A stretch of 64,000 nt of DNA, taken from Microglena sp. YARC. Its lineage: Eukaryota > Chlorophyta > Chlorophyceae > Chlamydomonadales > Chlamydomonadaceae. The position numbers and the translations under genes were made by a program. The stretch spans positions 24,856,123 to 24,920,122 of the forward strand of contig CM039464.1 in assembly GCA_022414725.1 (NCBI GenBank), read 5' to 3'. Numbering within the stretch: position 1 is the stretch's first letter; each line of letters starts with the position of its first letter. The notes beneath the pieces are model-generated. The model had not been told where the DNA came from. It saw only the letters and a list, made by a program, of their open reading frames with translations, and ran no database searches. Below, one piece after another: positions 50,248-60,374 of the stretch.

Positions 50248-50451
50248 ATAATCTCAATAAACATATGTTATTTATGTAAATATTGTATGGCTTTACACTC
50301 TGTTGAAACCTCCCGGCGGATTTTTTTAAAATTTCATTCATAATTTAGAGCCTCTGGAAATAGCTTGAGATATTACAATTCCATGATAAACCTTGGAAAA
50401 CTTGGCATAAAGAAATATCACAGAACAACACAAATAAGGGTTGGGTATACA
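50248..50451. promoter_or_regulatory. A/T-rich divergent intergenic region
   Basis: These 204 bp separate the start of RPB2 (-) from the start of the DUF5672-type gene (+) and should contain both promoters. They are strongly A/T-rich (CAATAAACATATGTTATTTA). A CCTCCCGGCGGATTTTTTT word near 50307 is a short relative of the dispersed CTCCCGGAGGATTTTGACTGG repeat. No defined motif is assigned. Confidence 0.4.
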
Positions 50452-52631
50452 ATGGATTTCCTGTTGAGAGACGTTTTCGACATACCGGAAGGCGACCACA
50501 CGAGACTGACCGCATTGACACAAGATGTGCAAGTCGATCAGGCTGTACGCGCGAGCTCCATCCTCGCGCACAACAGCCTAATAGAGAACCTCTCTTTTCA
50601 CACGGCATGGGCGGCGGTCACAGGATCTCCGCCGTCACGATGGACGTACACCATCTTTAATAGTCTTCTGAAAGAGAGAAAGCTCAATGTCGATGACGCA
50701 ATACAGGGAAGTCTCGTAGAATGTCTCCCGCTCACCAGAGTGCAGGAACCCACATCGCGTAAGGGAATTGTAGACAAGATGACCACCTGCTTCCTACAAA
50801 CGCATGCGCGTCTCCGTGCATCCGAGAGGGACTGCAAGAGATCCCTCCTCGAGAAGATCGTGTGGCGCCACTGTCTTTTCCCGCGGTCTAGCGAGCTGCT
50901 AGAGGCGTTCAGGGAGAAAGACACACCCCTCCTTGACGCCATAGTGAAGGTGTACGTAGAAGAGGCGCCAGCGACACTCGAAGTATTCGAAGATTGGTGC
51001 AGCGATATTACCGATACGGTTTCCGCCATAAGAGGAGTAATGATGGACGTGCGCAACTACGCGTCGAGGACTCGAGAAGTCATCAAGACGCTAAATCTTG
51101 GAGTACTCGATCCCGTATCCGAAATGTACGTTTCATCAGCAGAGGATACGTCGGACGCACGCAATATCGGCTGGTCGTGCATAGAGGCGCTCTCGCACGG
51201 CATCTGTCTCAACGGCTACCTATGGCGCACAGACGCAGGAGGAGCCATTTTCGTTACATCTACCCCTAGTAGAACAACAACAACAACAACAACATCCGCA
51301 TGGTCGCTTGGTGATTTCATGGACAAGCACTGCCACTGTATCAGAAATGCATGCATGCCGTGGAAGATATTCCTTTCGACATGTCCTTTGGCCATCTACG
51401 ACCGGATCATCGTCGAGCTCCTGACAAACGATACAGCTGCTTTATTGAAAGCCGCCGAAGCTGTCATCTCCGTAGCCACGAGACGATCTGGCAAACTGCG
51501 CCTCGAAATCGTTCCTTTCGTCATATCACCGTCATCATCATCATCGTCGCCATCAAATCAAGTACAAAACGCGATCGTATGTGTCGACCTTGACTCATCG
51601 TACGATGCTGCTTCAGACGCGCTGAGGAAAAACAACTGTCTGATTTTCCCGGTGTGGAATCAAACGAATACTGCTCCGCCGCCCGACATATTGAGTACTC
51701 TGCAGGCGGACCTCGTGATGCGATACGCGCGCGCGCCTCTGGACCCAGAGAAACCGAACGCAGTTCCTCTACACGACTTCGTACTTCGGTATGTTCACAC
51801 CCGCAATCTTCTGAAACCGGTTGCTCGTCATCCCGATGATCATCATAAGCCGATTATAGGAAGTTTGGTCGTTGTGGACAACCGCCCTAACGTGTGGAGC
51901 ATGTTGTCCGTCCTCGTGACACTGGACAATCTTGATGTACGTAGGTGGCCGCGCGTGGTCGTCTTTTGTGCTCCTGAGAATGAGCGGTTCGTGCAACGCT
52001 CTCTCCCCCCGTCGCTTCTCCCCGGAGGGTGGAGCTGGTCACGGTGGTAATGGAGAGCCTCTCTTACGCCCCTCCTCTTCCCGGACAGCTGCCTTTCAGC
52101 ATCGAAAAGTACAGCAGCCTGCTGAAGGACGCTGCCTTTTGGAGGCGTCTGAAGGAGGTCGCGGTGGGCGACATGGCTTTGTTCGTTCAGGACGACGGAA
52201 TGATTGTGCGCCCGGGCATCGAAGAGGACGAGGCACTGATGGCACAGGACTACGTGGGCGCGCCGTGGGCAGACGCGCCTGCGAACGCGGAACTGAAGCG
52301 TCTGGTGCCCACCCTCGTAGGTAACGGCGGTCTTTCCCTGCGACGCGTCGATGCGTGCCTAAACGTGACCGAATCTAATACTGATAGAATGAGTGGTGGT
52401 GGTCGCCTTTTCAATTTCAACCTTCAACCTGAGCCGGAGGACGTTTTCTTCGCGCGCTCGTTCGCAGCTATCGGACGCGGCTGCCCAACGGAAGTAGGCG
52501 AACGGTTCGCCATGGAACAACGCATTTCTTCATCCAATGATTCCAAACCGTTCGGGTTCCACAAACCGTGGCCCTATCTACCAAAGGAACACCTGGCGGA
52601 GTTCATGCACCAAGCGCTTGAGGAAAGATAA
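50452..52631 (+). CDS. DUF5672-type putative glycosyltransferase, one frameshift
   Basis: Start chosen at MDFLLRDVFDIPEGDHTRL, because the 29 codons upstream are A/T-rich intergenic. The N-terminal ~430 residues are helical and unassigned, with a (SSSSSSP) linker. The C-terminal domain starts SLVVVDNRPNVWSMLSVLVT, RRWPRVVVFCAPENERFV and, after a slip near 52020, continues VELVTVVMESLSYAPP, FSIEKYSSLLKDAAFWRRL, KEVAVGDMALFVQDDGMIVR, YVGAPWADAPANAELK and VGNGGLSLRRVDAC. The order VDNRP, YS.LLKD..FW, LF.QDDGM..RPG, YVGAPW, VGNGGLSLR defines DUF5672, a GT-A-like family. A sugar-transfer role is inference. Confidence 0.8.
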
Positions 52632-52720
52632 CTTGACTGGTTACGAAACATGGTATGGAGCGGAATTGTGATTCCTTGGTGCTCATGTCTCAAGCTAGAG
52701 AGTCGTTCGGAAGGCTCTAA
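52632..52720 (+). repeat. dispersed repeat CTCCCGGAGGATTTTGACTGG, copy 3
   Basis: It starts at the stop codon of the preceding gene with CTTGACTGGTTACGAAACAT and GGTATGGAGCGGAATTGTGA, then TCATGTCTCAAG, matching 31480-31540 closely. 52721-53040 is A/T-rich with no supported gene. Confidence 0.7.
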
Positions 52721-53040
52721 ATCCTGATTATAAATTAAAAAAAATCGGCCCATTAGATGGTAAACTTATTGCACTCTATTATTTACTCCCTTTTTTTTCA
52801 AAATGTTGTCATCATCAATGACATCTTTGTCCGTGTTACAAAAAGGCATTATTTCAGGGTTCATCTTCGACATGTGGTCCATGAACTCCAGTGTTCCGAT
52901 GGGACTGGTGTTGTTTTCACGTTGAATCATCTCTATTGTATTTTTACATTTTCCAATGATAAAGTATTTTCATTGGTGTACATGTACCTAATTCATCCCA
53001 AGTCACCCCCATTTAAAAGGTACTAAAAGATCATACTATT

Positions 53041-53725
53041 AAACAAAACTCAAATCAACAGTCACACAAACAAGCACAAAAAACATCCACCCAACCCCAA
53101 AACACCAACCCAATACTAATCTCCATCAGCAAAGTAAAAGAACGGAACTCAAAAAACCACCAACAACAACAACAAACTCGAAAAGAAGAAGTATTTAGTT
53201 TCAAAATAAACGAAACTACGAGGGAAGAAGAATTGATTGATTTCTACATTAAATACGTTCCGTCGATAAATGGAAAAAAAACAATTATAATGTTTTGAAA
53301 TTTAAGAACGGTGGAAAAGAAATAAAATACGATGAAACAGTATTAGACAATCCAACATCTTTTCTAAAATTAATAAAAGAACAAAATAAATATCCAATAG
53401 ATGTACATGTTATCCTTGATATATCTCCGAACTCATATACAAAAGAACAGTTAAAACTATCAAATGACAAAAATGTCATTGGTACCACCCGACCCCAAAT
53501 ACATCCACCACCCAACAAACCCCAAAGACATCCACCATCCACCCAACCCCAAAAATCAAACCATCCACCCCCAAAACACAACAACAACAAACTCGAAAAT
53601 AAGAAGTATTTAGTTTCAAAATATACGAAACTACAAAGGAAGAAGACTTTATTGATTTCTACATTACGTTCCGTTGATAAATGGAACAAGGAATTATAAT
53701 GTTTTGAAATTTAAGAACGGTAGAG
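53041..53725 (+). repeat. A/T-rich stretch with a ~150-bp direct repeat
   Basis: 53161-53314 and 53579-53725 are close copies (CAACAAACTCGAAAA.AAGAA, GTATTTAGTTTCAAAATA, TTGATTTCTACATTA, GTTCCGT.GATAAATGGAA, ATGTTTTGAAATTTAAGAAC). Between them one frame reads MKFKNGGKEIKYDETVLDNP and VHVILDISPNSYTKEQLKL, then proline-rich text. A possible protein runs VFSFKINETTREEELIDFYI into that frame after a slip. Codon and base composition are far more A/T-rich than all neighbours, pointing to a different origin. No family recognised. Confidence 0.5.
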
Positions 53726-53764
53726 TTAAAACTATCACAATTGGGATTGGTGTACCTTTTTACA

Positions 53765-53792
53765 TACAGTCGGTGGAACAGTAAAATGAAAC
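53765..53792 (+). repeat. terminal-repeat end, CAGTCGGTGGAACA variant (solo)
   Basis: TACAGTCGGTGGAACAGTAA then AATGAAAC, followed 4 bp later by a second TACAGTCGG. It lies 30 bp upstream of the next open frame. Confidence 0.65.
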
Positions 53793-53822
53793 TCAATACA
53801 GTCGGAGACACGGAGAACTCAA

Positions 53823-54245
53823 ATGTCTACGATTTCTGATCCATTACCGCATTCACTTGCTTACATCTTGTCGAATGTTTTGGCCTCTCGAATGGCGAGC
53901 TCCAGCCGATCCGGCCATGCGAACCCGCCGCGGATGGCTTTGTTGGTGCACAAAATTGCGGTCTCGCCGCAGAGCGTCGCGATGGAACGGATCAACGGGA
54001 ACGGTAACATCTCAACGTGGAAAGATGAAGAAGACACCGACGAAGACGAAGACATTTTCTCGTTCGCGGTGGTGGTTGCTGAGCCACCACCGATGACTAG
54101 CGGTTTTCCAAAAAGAGGAGAATAGGGATCTTTCGCCAGGAGTCGTGATGACCACGACGCGGGTCTCAAGCCAATGAAGGGCGTGAGGCTACTGGTGGCC
54201 GAAGAAATGAAACCCAATATCGCGCTAGACGAGGCGTTGATCTAA
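53823..54245 (+). CDS. small uncharacterised viral protein, probable frameshift
   Basis: The first frame starts MSTISDPLPHSLAYILSNVL, contains NPPRMALLVHKIAVSPQSVA and an acidic run (DEEDTDEDEDIF), and stops at 54125. One base later another frame gives SRDDHDAGLKPMKGVRLLV and ends KPNIALDEALI at 54245. About 140 residues joined. Not recognised. The reverse strand is also open here but lacks coherent sense. Confidence 0.4.
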
Positions 54246-54741
54246 CGCATTGCGGGTGGAGAGGGTGTGCGTGTCGGCGGGCGCTCATGTGGCACTGGGA
54301 ACTCATTCGACTTCTTGTGGCAGGCTGGCATTGTTACAGTTGTTCTCAAATAAACTGGGACACCTTATAATCATCCAAGAACGCGTTAGTCTTTGCACGA
54401 GGGATGAAAAAACGTCCACCCGTAAGCAACGTGTGCGTGCAGGGTCCTCCCCTCGCCGAGAAGGCGTCAGAAAACACGAACCATTCCAATAGCGCGCGGC
54501 AAGCATGGCCAGTGCGTTCTTGATGCGTTATACACTTGGAGGACATACTGAATAGTATCAAGAAGGCTTCTCTCCCCCCCCGCATCAATAAGGTGATCCC
54601 CGGATTCTTTACACTACGGTCAACACCCTCTCAGAAAAGTCGGACCGGACATTTTGTTGCAACCTTCGAGTGCAGGCATGTAAGAGAAACGCGACAACAA
54701 GTCAGTGATTTTTTAACATCTTCGTATTTTAGATTCTGATC
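54246..54741. other. intergenic or decayed coding remnants
   Basis: TTACAGTTGTTCTCAAATAA at 54333 also occurs at 18292. It is followed by GGGACACCTTATAATCATCC, a relative of the 15498 repeat. On the reverse strand (54588-54346) a frame reads LLEWFVFSDAFSARGG and LTGGRFFIPRAKTNAFLDDY, possibly the last part of a viral enzyme. Its upstream continuation is not found. Confidence 0.35.
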
Positions 54742-55077
54742 GTGTGTGCCAATGATTACGCTGACTTTCCCCGTCGTGTTGGACGACGTGCAATGTCACC
54801 GTCCCGAGTTAACCTGGGATTGTCCACACCCACCCCCGTCCCGAGAGAAGCGATCGCGTCCATAAAAAAACGATGGAAATCGTTCGGTTTCGAGCATCTG
54901 ATCGAAGAGGTCCCTCTGCTGAACTCGATGGGTATGTGGCCGGTCGATTTCAAGCACGCCCGTTTAAAACCTGTCGCGAATGTTCATGTTCGTCGAGATC
55001 GTCTTGAGCTTTTCGAAGACTCGGAAGAAACACAAACGAGGAGGAGGAGGAGGTCTGTTTTCTTTTGGGAACTGTAA
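54742..55077 (+). CDS. uncharacterised small viral protein
   Basis: A 111-codon frame has PSRVNLGLSTPTPVPREAIA, SIKKRWKSFGFEHLIEEVPL and NSMGMWPVDFKHARLKPVAN, ending with an arginine-rich RRRRRSVFFWEL. It looks like real coding sequence by composition. The first Met may be later (MSPSRVN). Family not recognised. The 77-bp array begins immediately after its stop. Confidence 0.4.
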   Translation: MCANDYADFPRRVGRRAMSPSRVNLGLSTPTPVPREAIASIKKRWKSFGFEHLIEEVPLLNSMGMWPVDFKHARLKPVANVHVRRDRLELFEDSEETQTRRRRRSVFFWEL

Positions 55078-55079
55078 AA

Positions 55080-55735
55080 ATGTAGAGAATCTTTCACAAA
55101 CAAACACACTGAAAAATAGGTGTCTGCACATGAGGACACTCAAAATAACTGTCAAAATGTAGAGAATCTTTCACAAACAAACATACTGGAAAAATAGGTG
55201 TCTGCACATGAGGACACTTAAAATAACTGTCAAAATGTAGAGAATCTTTCACAAACAAACATACTGAAAAATAGGTGTCTGCACATGAGGACACTTAAAA
55301 TAACTGTCAAAATGTAGAGAATCTTTCACAAACAAACATACTGAAAATAGGTGTCTGCACATGAGGACACTCAAAATAACTGTCAAAATGTAGAGAATCT
55401 TTCACAAACAAACATACTGAAAAATAGGTGTCTGCACATGAGGACACTCAAAATAACTGTCAAAATGTAGAGAATCTTTCACAAACAAACATACTGAAAA
55501 ATAGGTGTCTGCACATGAGGACACTTAAAATAACTGTCAAAATGTAGAGAATCTTTCACAAACAAACATACTGAAAAATAGGTGTCTGCACATGAGGACA
55601 CTCAAAATAACTGTCAAAATGTAGAGAATCTTTCACAAACAAACACACTGCAAAATAGGTGTCTGCACATGAGGACACTCAAAATAACTGTCAAAATGTA
55701 GAGAATCTTTCACAAACAAACATACTGCAAAATAG
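55080..55735. repeat. 77-78-bp tandem array, about 8 copies
   Basis: The unit ATGTAGAGAATCTTTCACAA ACAAACATACTGAAAAATAG GTGTCTGCACATGAGGACAC T(T/C)AAAATAACTGTCAAA repeats at 55080, 55158, 55235, 55312 and on to about 55696, with very few differences. Near-identity implies recent amplification. It is non-coding and ends at the promoter region of the first ankyrin gene. Confidence 0.9.
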
Positions 55736-56024
55736 GCATGGCTCAAGAATCGTAAATTCTGTACCGCTTGCAGATACCGCCAGGCAAGTGCCTCTTACAG
55801 CTTACCGCTTGCAGATACCGCCAGGCAAGTGCCTCTTACAGCTTGCCGCTTGTCGCTTTCATTCCAGGCAAGTGCCGCTTGCAGATACCGCCAGGCAAGT
55901 GCCTCTTACAGCTTACCGCTTGCAGATACCGCCAGGCAAGTGCAACCAAGGGTTTATAGGGTTTATCCCAACTCATTGTTTATTTATACCATCCTGTGCG
56001 CTTGTACACACATGTTCATCGAAC
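55736..56024 (+). promoter_or_regulatory. duplicated upstream region of the ankyrin genes
   Basis: TACCGCTTGCAGATACCGC(C/T)AGGCAAGTGC(C)-type units repeat four times, then AGGGTTTATAGGGTTTAT and TTTATTTATACCATCCTGTG precede the start codon. The same arrangement precedes the second gene (58815-58974), so the upstream region was duplicated with the gene. Confidence 0.6.
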
Positions 56025-58299
56025 ATGAAGTCGCACACGCGATCATCGTTTCCACTCCTTACGTGTCCCCATGACATTCTTGGTCGTATCGCCATATTCT
56101 CTTCCAACCCCAAGATTGTATTAGTGTGTAAAACTCTGCACAACAGATTTTCTGGATGGCCCCTTACCGGACTGATCCAACCACCACAGCGAGTTGGAGA
56201 GATGATGGCGAAAGGGGGGCGCGCCGACCTTCTAGCAGTATGCTTGGTGTCCAATCCTCTTGTACAGGTTAAGGGGGCCCTACAATTGAGGGCGAACCAA
56301 AATGAAAACAAGCTTCTCCATGTGGCTGCCAAGGCAGGTCACGCAGATGTCTGCAAGCTTCTCATGGATCCAGCGGTGGCTGGACTTGAGTACAGGGCCG
56401 TGGCGAACTCTAGCAACAGCAGGGCCTTGTTGGATACTGCCAGTGAAGGTCACGCAGATGTCTGCAAGCTGCTGATGGATCCAGAGGTGGCTGGAATTGA
56501 GTTCAGGGCCAGGGCGAACCATATCAATAGCATGGCCTTGTGGGCGGCTGCCAAGGCAGGTCACGCAGATGTCTGCAAGCTGCTGATGGATCCAGAGGTG
56601 GCTGGACTTGAGTTCAGGGCCTTGGCGAATTCTAACGACAGCAGTGCCTTGTGGGCGGCTGCAAAGGAAGGTCACGCAGATGTCTGCAAGCTGCTGATGG
56701 ATCCAGCTGTGGCTGGAATTGAGTTCAGGGCCCGGCGAACTCTAGCGACAGCAGGGCTTTGCGTGATGCGGCAAAGGAAGGTCACTCAGATGTCTGCAAG
56801 CTGCTCATGGATCCAGAGGTGGCTGGAATTGAGTTCAGGGCCAGGGCGAACTCTATCGACAGCTGGGCATTGTGGGCGGCTGCAAAGGAAGGTCACGCAG
56901 ATGTCTGCAAGCTGCTGATGGATCCAGAGGTGGCTGGACTTGAGTTCAGGGCCAGGGCGAACTCATGCGACAGCTGGGCCTTGTGGGTGGCTGCCAAAGA
57001 AGGTCACGCAGATGTATGCAAGCTGCTGATGGATCCAGTGGTGGCTGGACTTGAGTTCAGGGCCAGGGCGAATTCTAGAGACAGCAGGGCATTGTGGCTG
57101 GCTGCCAAGGCAGGTCACGCAGATGTCTGCAGGCTGCTGATGGATCCAGATGTGGCTGGACTTGAGTTCAGAGCCCTGGCGAACTCTAGCGACAGCTGGG
57201 CATTGTGGCTGGCTGCCCATGTAGGTCACGCAGATGTCTGCAAGCTGCTGATGGATCCAGAGGTGGCTGGAATTGAGTTCAGGGCCAGGGCGAACTCTAA
57301 CGACAGCAAGGCCTTGTGGGCGGCTGCAAAAGAAGGTCACGCAGATGTCTGCAAGCTGCTCATGGATCCAGAGGTGGCTGGAATTGAGTTTAGGGCCAGG
57401 GCGAACTCTGTCAACAGCAGGGCCTTGGGGTCGGCTGCCAAAGAAGGTCACGCAGATGTCTGCAAGCTGCTGATGGATCCAGCGGTGGCTGGAATTGAGT
57501 TCAGGGCCCAGGCGAACTCTAACGACAGCAGGGCCTTGTGGGCGGCTGCCAAGGAAGGTCACGCAGATGTCTGCAAGCTGCTGATGGATTCAGCGTGGCT
57601 GGACTTGAGTACAGGGCAAGGGCGAACCATATCAATAGCATGGCCTTGTGGGCGGCGGCCAAGGCAGGTCACGCAGATGTCTGCAAGCTGGTCATGGATC
57701 CAGAGGTGGCTGGACTTGAGTTCAGGGCCCGGGCAAACTCCAGAAACAGCAGGTCATTAGGGGCGGCTGCCAAGGAAGGTCACGCAGATGTCTGCTTGCT
57801 TTTGATGGATCCAGAGGCGGCTGGCCCCGAGTACAGGGCCCTTGCGAACTCTAGCGACAGCCGGGCCTTGTGTGAGGCTTCCAAGGCAGGTCACTCAGAT
57901 GTCTGCAAGCAGCTGATGGATCCAGAGGTGGCTGGAATTGAGTTCAGGGCCAGGGCGAACTCAATCGACAGCAGGGCCTTGTGTGAGGCTTCCAAGGCAG
58001 GTCACGCTGATGTCTGCAAGCTGCTGATGGATCCAGAGGTGGCTGGATTTGAGTTCAGGGCCCGGGCGAACGCTAGCGACAGCTGGGCCTTGTGTGAGGC
58101 TTCCAAGGCAGGTCACGCAGATGTCTGCAAGCTGCTGATGGATCCAGCGGTGGCTGGACTTAAGTTCAGGGCCCGGGCGAACTCTGTCACCAGCAGGGCA
58201 TTGGGGGCGGCTGCAAATGCTGGTCACGCCGAATGTCTGCTCGCTTTTGATGGATCCAGAGGTGGCTGGCCCCGAGTACAGGGCCATTGTGAATCTTGA
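56025..58299 (+). CDS. F-box/ankyrin-repeat protein, frameshifted
   Basis: The start MKSHTRSSFPLLT is followed by CPHDILGRIAIFSSNPKIVL and VCKTLHNRFSGWPLTGLI, an F-box-like helix pair. The rest is about 17 nearly identical 37-residue units of the type GHADVCKLLMDPEVAGLEFR ARANS.DSRALWAAAKE. These match ankyrin helices (A...GHADVCKLL) with a long loop. Three frames are used (breaks near 56745, 57590 and 58240). In giant viruses such proteins act as substrate adaptors for host ubiquitin ligases; that role is inference. Units differ by few bases, so copy number is probably unstable. Confidence 0.75.
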
Positions 58300-58974
58300 C
58301 AGCAGCTGGGTCTTGCCACCGTAGAGCAAGTATTTATCCACTCTCCTCAAACTTTTCAGAAATGTGTTCAGTTTGCTCAGCGAAAATATCGCTGCATGTG
58401 CCCAATAATTCCAGATGTAGCAGAAATATTTGATTCTGAGGCATGAACTCTTTGAAAATTATTATTGATGCGCACGATGTGAGCCAGCACTTTGACTTTT
58501 CAGGCTACTTTGAAGATGTAACTAACTTCTGTGTCTTTACAGTCCTTGAATGTGTTGTGTCAATCTCCTGAATTGACAAGATCGGTTACAAAACTTGATG
58601 AAACTTGAATTCCTTAATGTAAGAAAGAAAGACAATTTGCACCAGTACATTTGTTCCTGCCTCCCGGAGGGATTTTGACTGGTTTCGGAGCCTGGTCTGG
58701 TCGGAATCGCAATTCCTCGGAGAGCTAAATCTCTGGTTGGCGAGTGAGTCATTCGTACGGATCTAACTTCTTCTTTGAAAATTCGAAATAATCGCCGGGA
58801 TGCAAGAACACCCATTCTATACCGCTTGCAGATACCGCTAGGCAAGTGCCGCTTGCCGCTTGCATGCCAGGAAAGTGCAACCCAGGGTTTATAGGGTTTA
58901 TAGGGTTTAGGGTTATTCCAACTCAGTATTTATTTATACCATCCTGTGCGCTTTTGCATACATATACATCGAAC
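58300..58974. other. intergenic region with dispersed repeat copy 4
   Basis: 58651-58730 carries GTTCCTGCCTCCCGGAGGGA TTTTGACTGGTTTCGGAGCC, the fourth copy of that repeat. From 58815 the duplicated upstream region of the ankyrin gene begins, including GGGTTTATAGGGTTTATAGG GTTTAGGG, close to plant-type telomere repeats. No gene is supported between 58300 and 58974. Confidence 0.6.
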
Positions 58975-59706
58975 ATGCAGTCGCACACGCGATCATCGTT
59001 ATTCCTAACGTTTCCCCATGACATTCTTGATCGTATTGCCCTATTCTCTTCCAACCTAAAGATTGTATTAGTGTGTAAAACTCTGCACAACAGATTTTCT
59101 GGATGGCCCCTTACCGGACTGATCCAACCACCACAGCGAGTTGGAGAGATGATGGCGAAAGGGGGTCGCGCCGACCTTCTAGAAGTATGCTTGGTGTCCA
59201 ATCCTCTTGTACAGGTTAAGGGGGGACTACAATTGAGGGCGAACCAAAATGAAAACAAACTTCTCTATGTGGCTGCCAAGGAAGGTCACGCAGATGTCTG
59301 CAAGCTGCTGATGGATCCAGCGGTGGCTGGACTTGAGTACAGGGCAAGGGCGAACCATATCAATAGCATGGCCTTGTGGGCGGCGGCCAAGGCAGGTCAC
59401 GCAGATGTCTGCAAGCTGCTCATGGATCCAGAGGTGGCTGGACTTGAGTTCAGGGCCCGGGCAAACTCTAGAAACAGCAGGGCATTGGGGGCGGCTGCAT
59501 ATGAAGGTCACGCAGATGTCTGCAAGCTGCTCATGGATCCAGCGGTGGCTGGACTTGAGTTTAGGGCCAGGGCGAACTATAGCGACAGCTGGGCCTTGCG
59601 TGAGGCTGCCTATGGGGGCGGGGCCGAGGTCTGCTCGCAGGTGCACGTAGTCCGGCCAGCATCTCCTCAACTTATGTTCGAGCGAGGTTGTAGGTGGAAT
59701 TTGTGA
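58975..59706 (+). CDS. F-box/ankyrin-repeat protein, short paralogue
   Basis: The 243-residue frame starts MQSHTRSSLFLTFPHDILDR, almost identical to the first ankyrin gene through IQPPQRVGEMMAKGGRADLL. It has only about four 37-residue repeats. The last repeat is interrupted at AAYGGGAEVCSQVHVVRPAS and the reading continues into sequence unrelated to ankyrin. That sequence matches, inverted, the host segment at 60985-61060. The gene is thus probably truncated at the right virus/host junction. Confidence 0.75.
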   Translation: MQSHTRSSLFLTFPHDILDRIALFSSNLKIVLVCKTLHNRFSGWPLTGLIQPPQRVGEMMAKGGRADLLEVCLVSNPLVQVKGGLQLRANQNENKLLYVAAKEGHADVCKLLMDPAVAGLEYRARANHINSMALWAAAKAGHADVCKLLMDPEVAGLEFRARANSRNSRALGAAAYEGHADVCKLLMDPAVAGLEFRARANYSDSWALREAAYGGGAEVCSQVHVVRPASPQLMFERGCRWNL

Positions 59707-59945
59707 CACGAGAAACGTTTCGGCATCCCCTAATATCCTCGTAGATTGATGAGAGCGCTTATGCTCTTCAACTACTCGACAAACGCCTCTTCCAACTGAA
59801 CTTCGGACATCGAACAGCGGCATGTGGGTGAAGTGCCAGCTCAACAGAGCAGGGCCCCTGCGACAGAGCGAAAGCGCCAGTCAGCATGCGCAGCGAGCCA
59901 GCGACACCCCGGGACTTGCCTTGGACAAAAATCGCATGAGGTCAG

Positions 59946-60127
59946 AGATATGAAGTTTAGGTTGACATTCAAACTGTAGAATCGCGATAGATTCGCAGCA
60001 GAGATTCTCCGATTCTACCGAAAAGGTACCCACGCGATTGTACTGCGAATCAGATAATCTCTGCTGCGAATATCTGCTGCGAATCTATCGCGATTTACAG
60101 TTTGAATGTCAACCTAAACTTCATATC
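59946..60127. mobile_element. foldback element with ~60-bp inverted arms
   Basis: The left arm GATATGAAGTTTAGGTTGAC ATTCAAACTGTAGAATCGCG ATAGATTCGCAGCAGAGATT is mirrored by the right arm, ending CAGTTTGAATGTCAACCTAA ACTTCATATC. The loop is ~50 bp. Similar flanks (GAGGTCAGA / GAGGTGAGGA in inverted sense) extend the symmetry. No clear target duplication was identified. 59707-59945 and 60128-60374 hold no supported gene. Confidence 0.85.
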
Positions 60128-60374
60128 TCCTCACCTCGCTCCTCACCTCATATTTTTGTTCACCCTGCCAGGGTGGCCAAGAAATCAAGGTCGGGGTTCG
60201 GAGTTCACTCTGAAAAGGACTGGTATTCCAAGTTCGTAGCGATTATCTCAGTTCCCAGTCTAGTCCATTACCTTGGAATTCTTCCCTCTGAAGTTTTTCT
60301 TCCTTCACGCTTTCTTCCTGCGGCCCACGGATCCACAACGCGACACCAATTCCTTTCTACTCCTGTGACTCTCA

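Noticed and set aside
53861..54217. Reverse frame of 118 codons opposite 53823-54245
   Set aside because: It is serine-rich without coherent motifs. The + strand joins two frames with a sensible acidic and C-terminal segment, though neither is certain.
58886..58916. Interstitial telomere (GGGTTTATAGGGTTTATAGG GTTTAGGG)
   Set aside because: Only one exact TTTAGGG unit is present and the other units are TTTATAGGG. It is also part of a duplicated gene upstream region, so a telomere origin is not supported.
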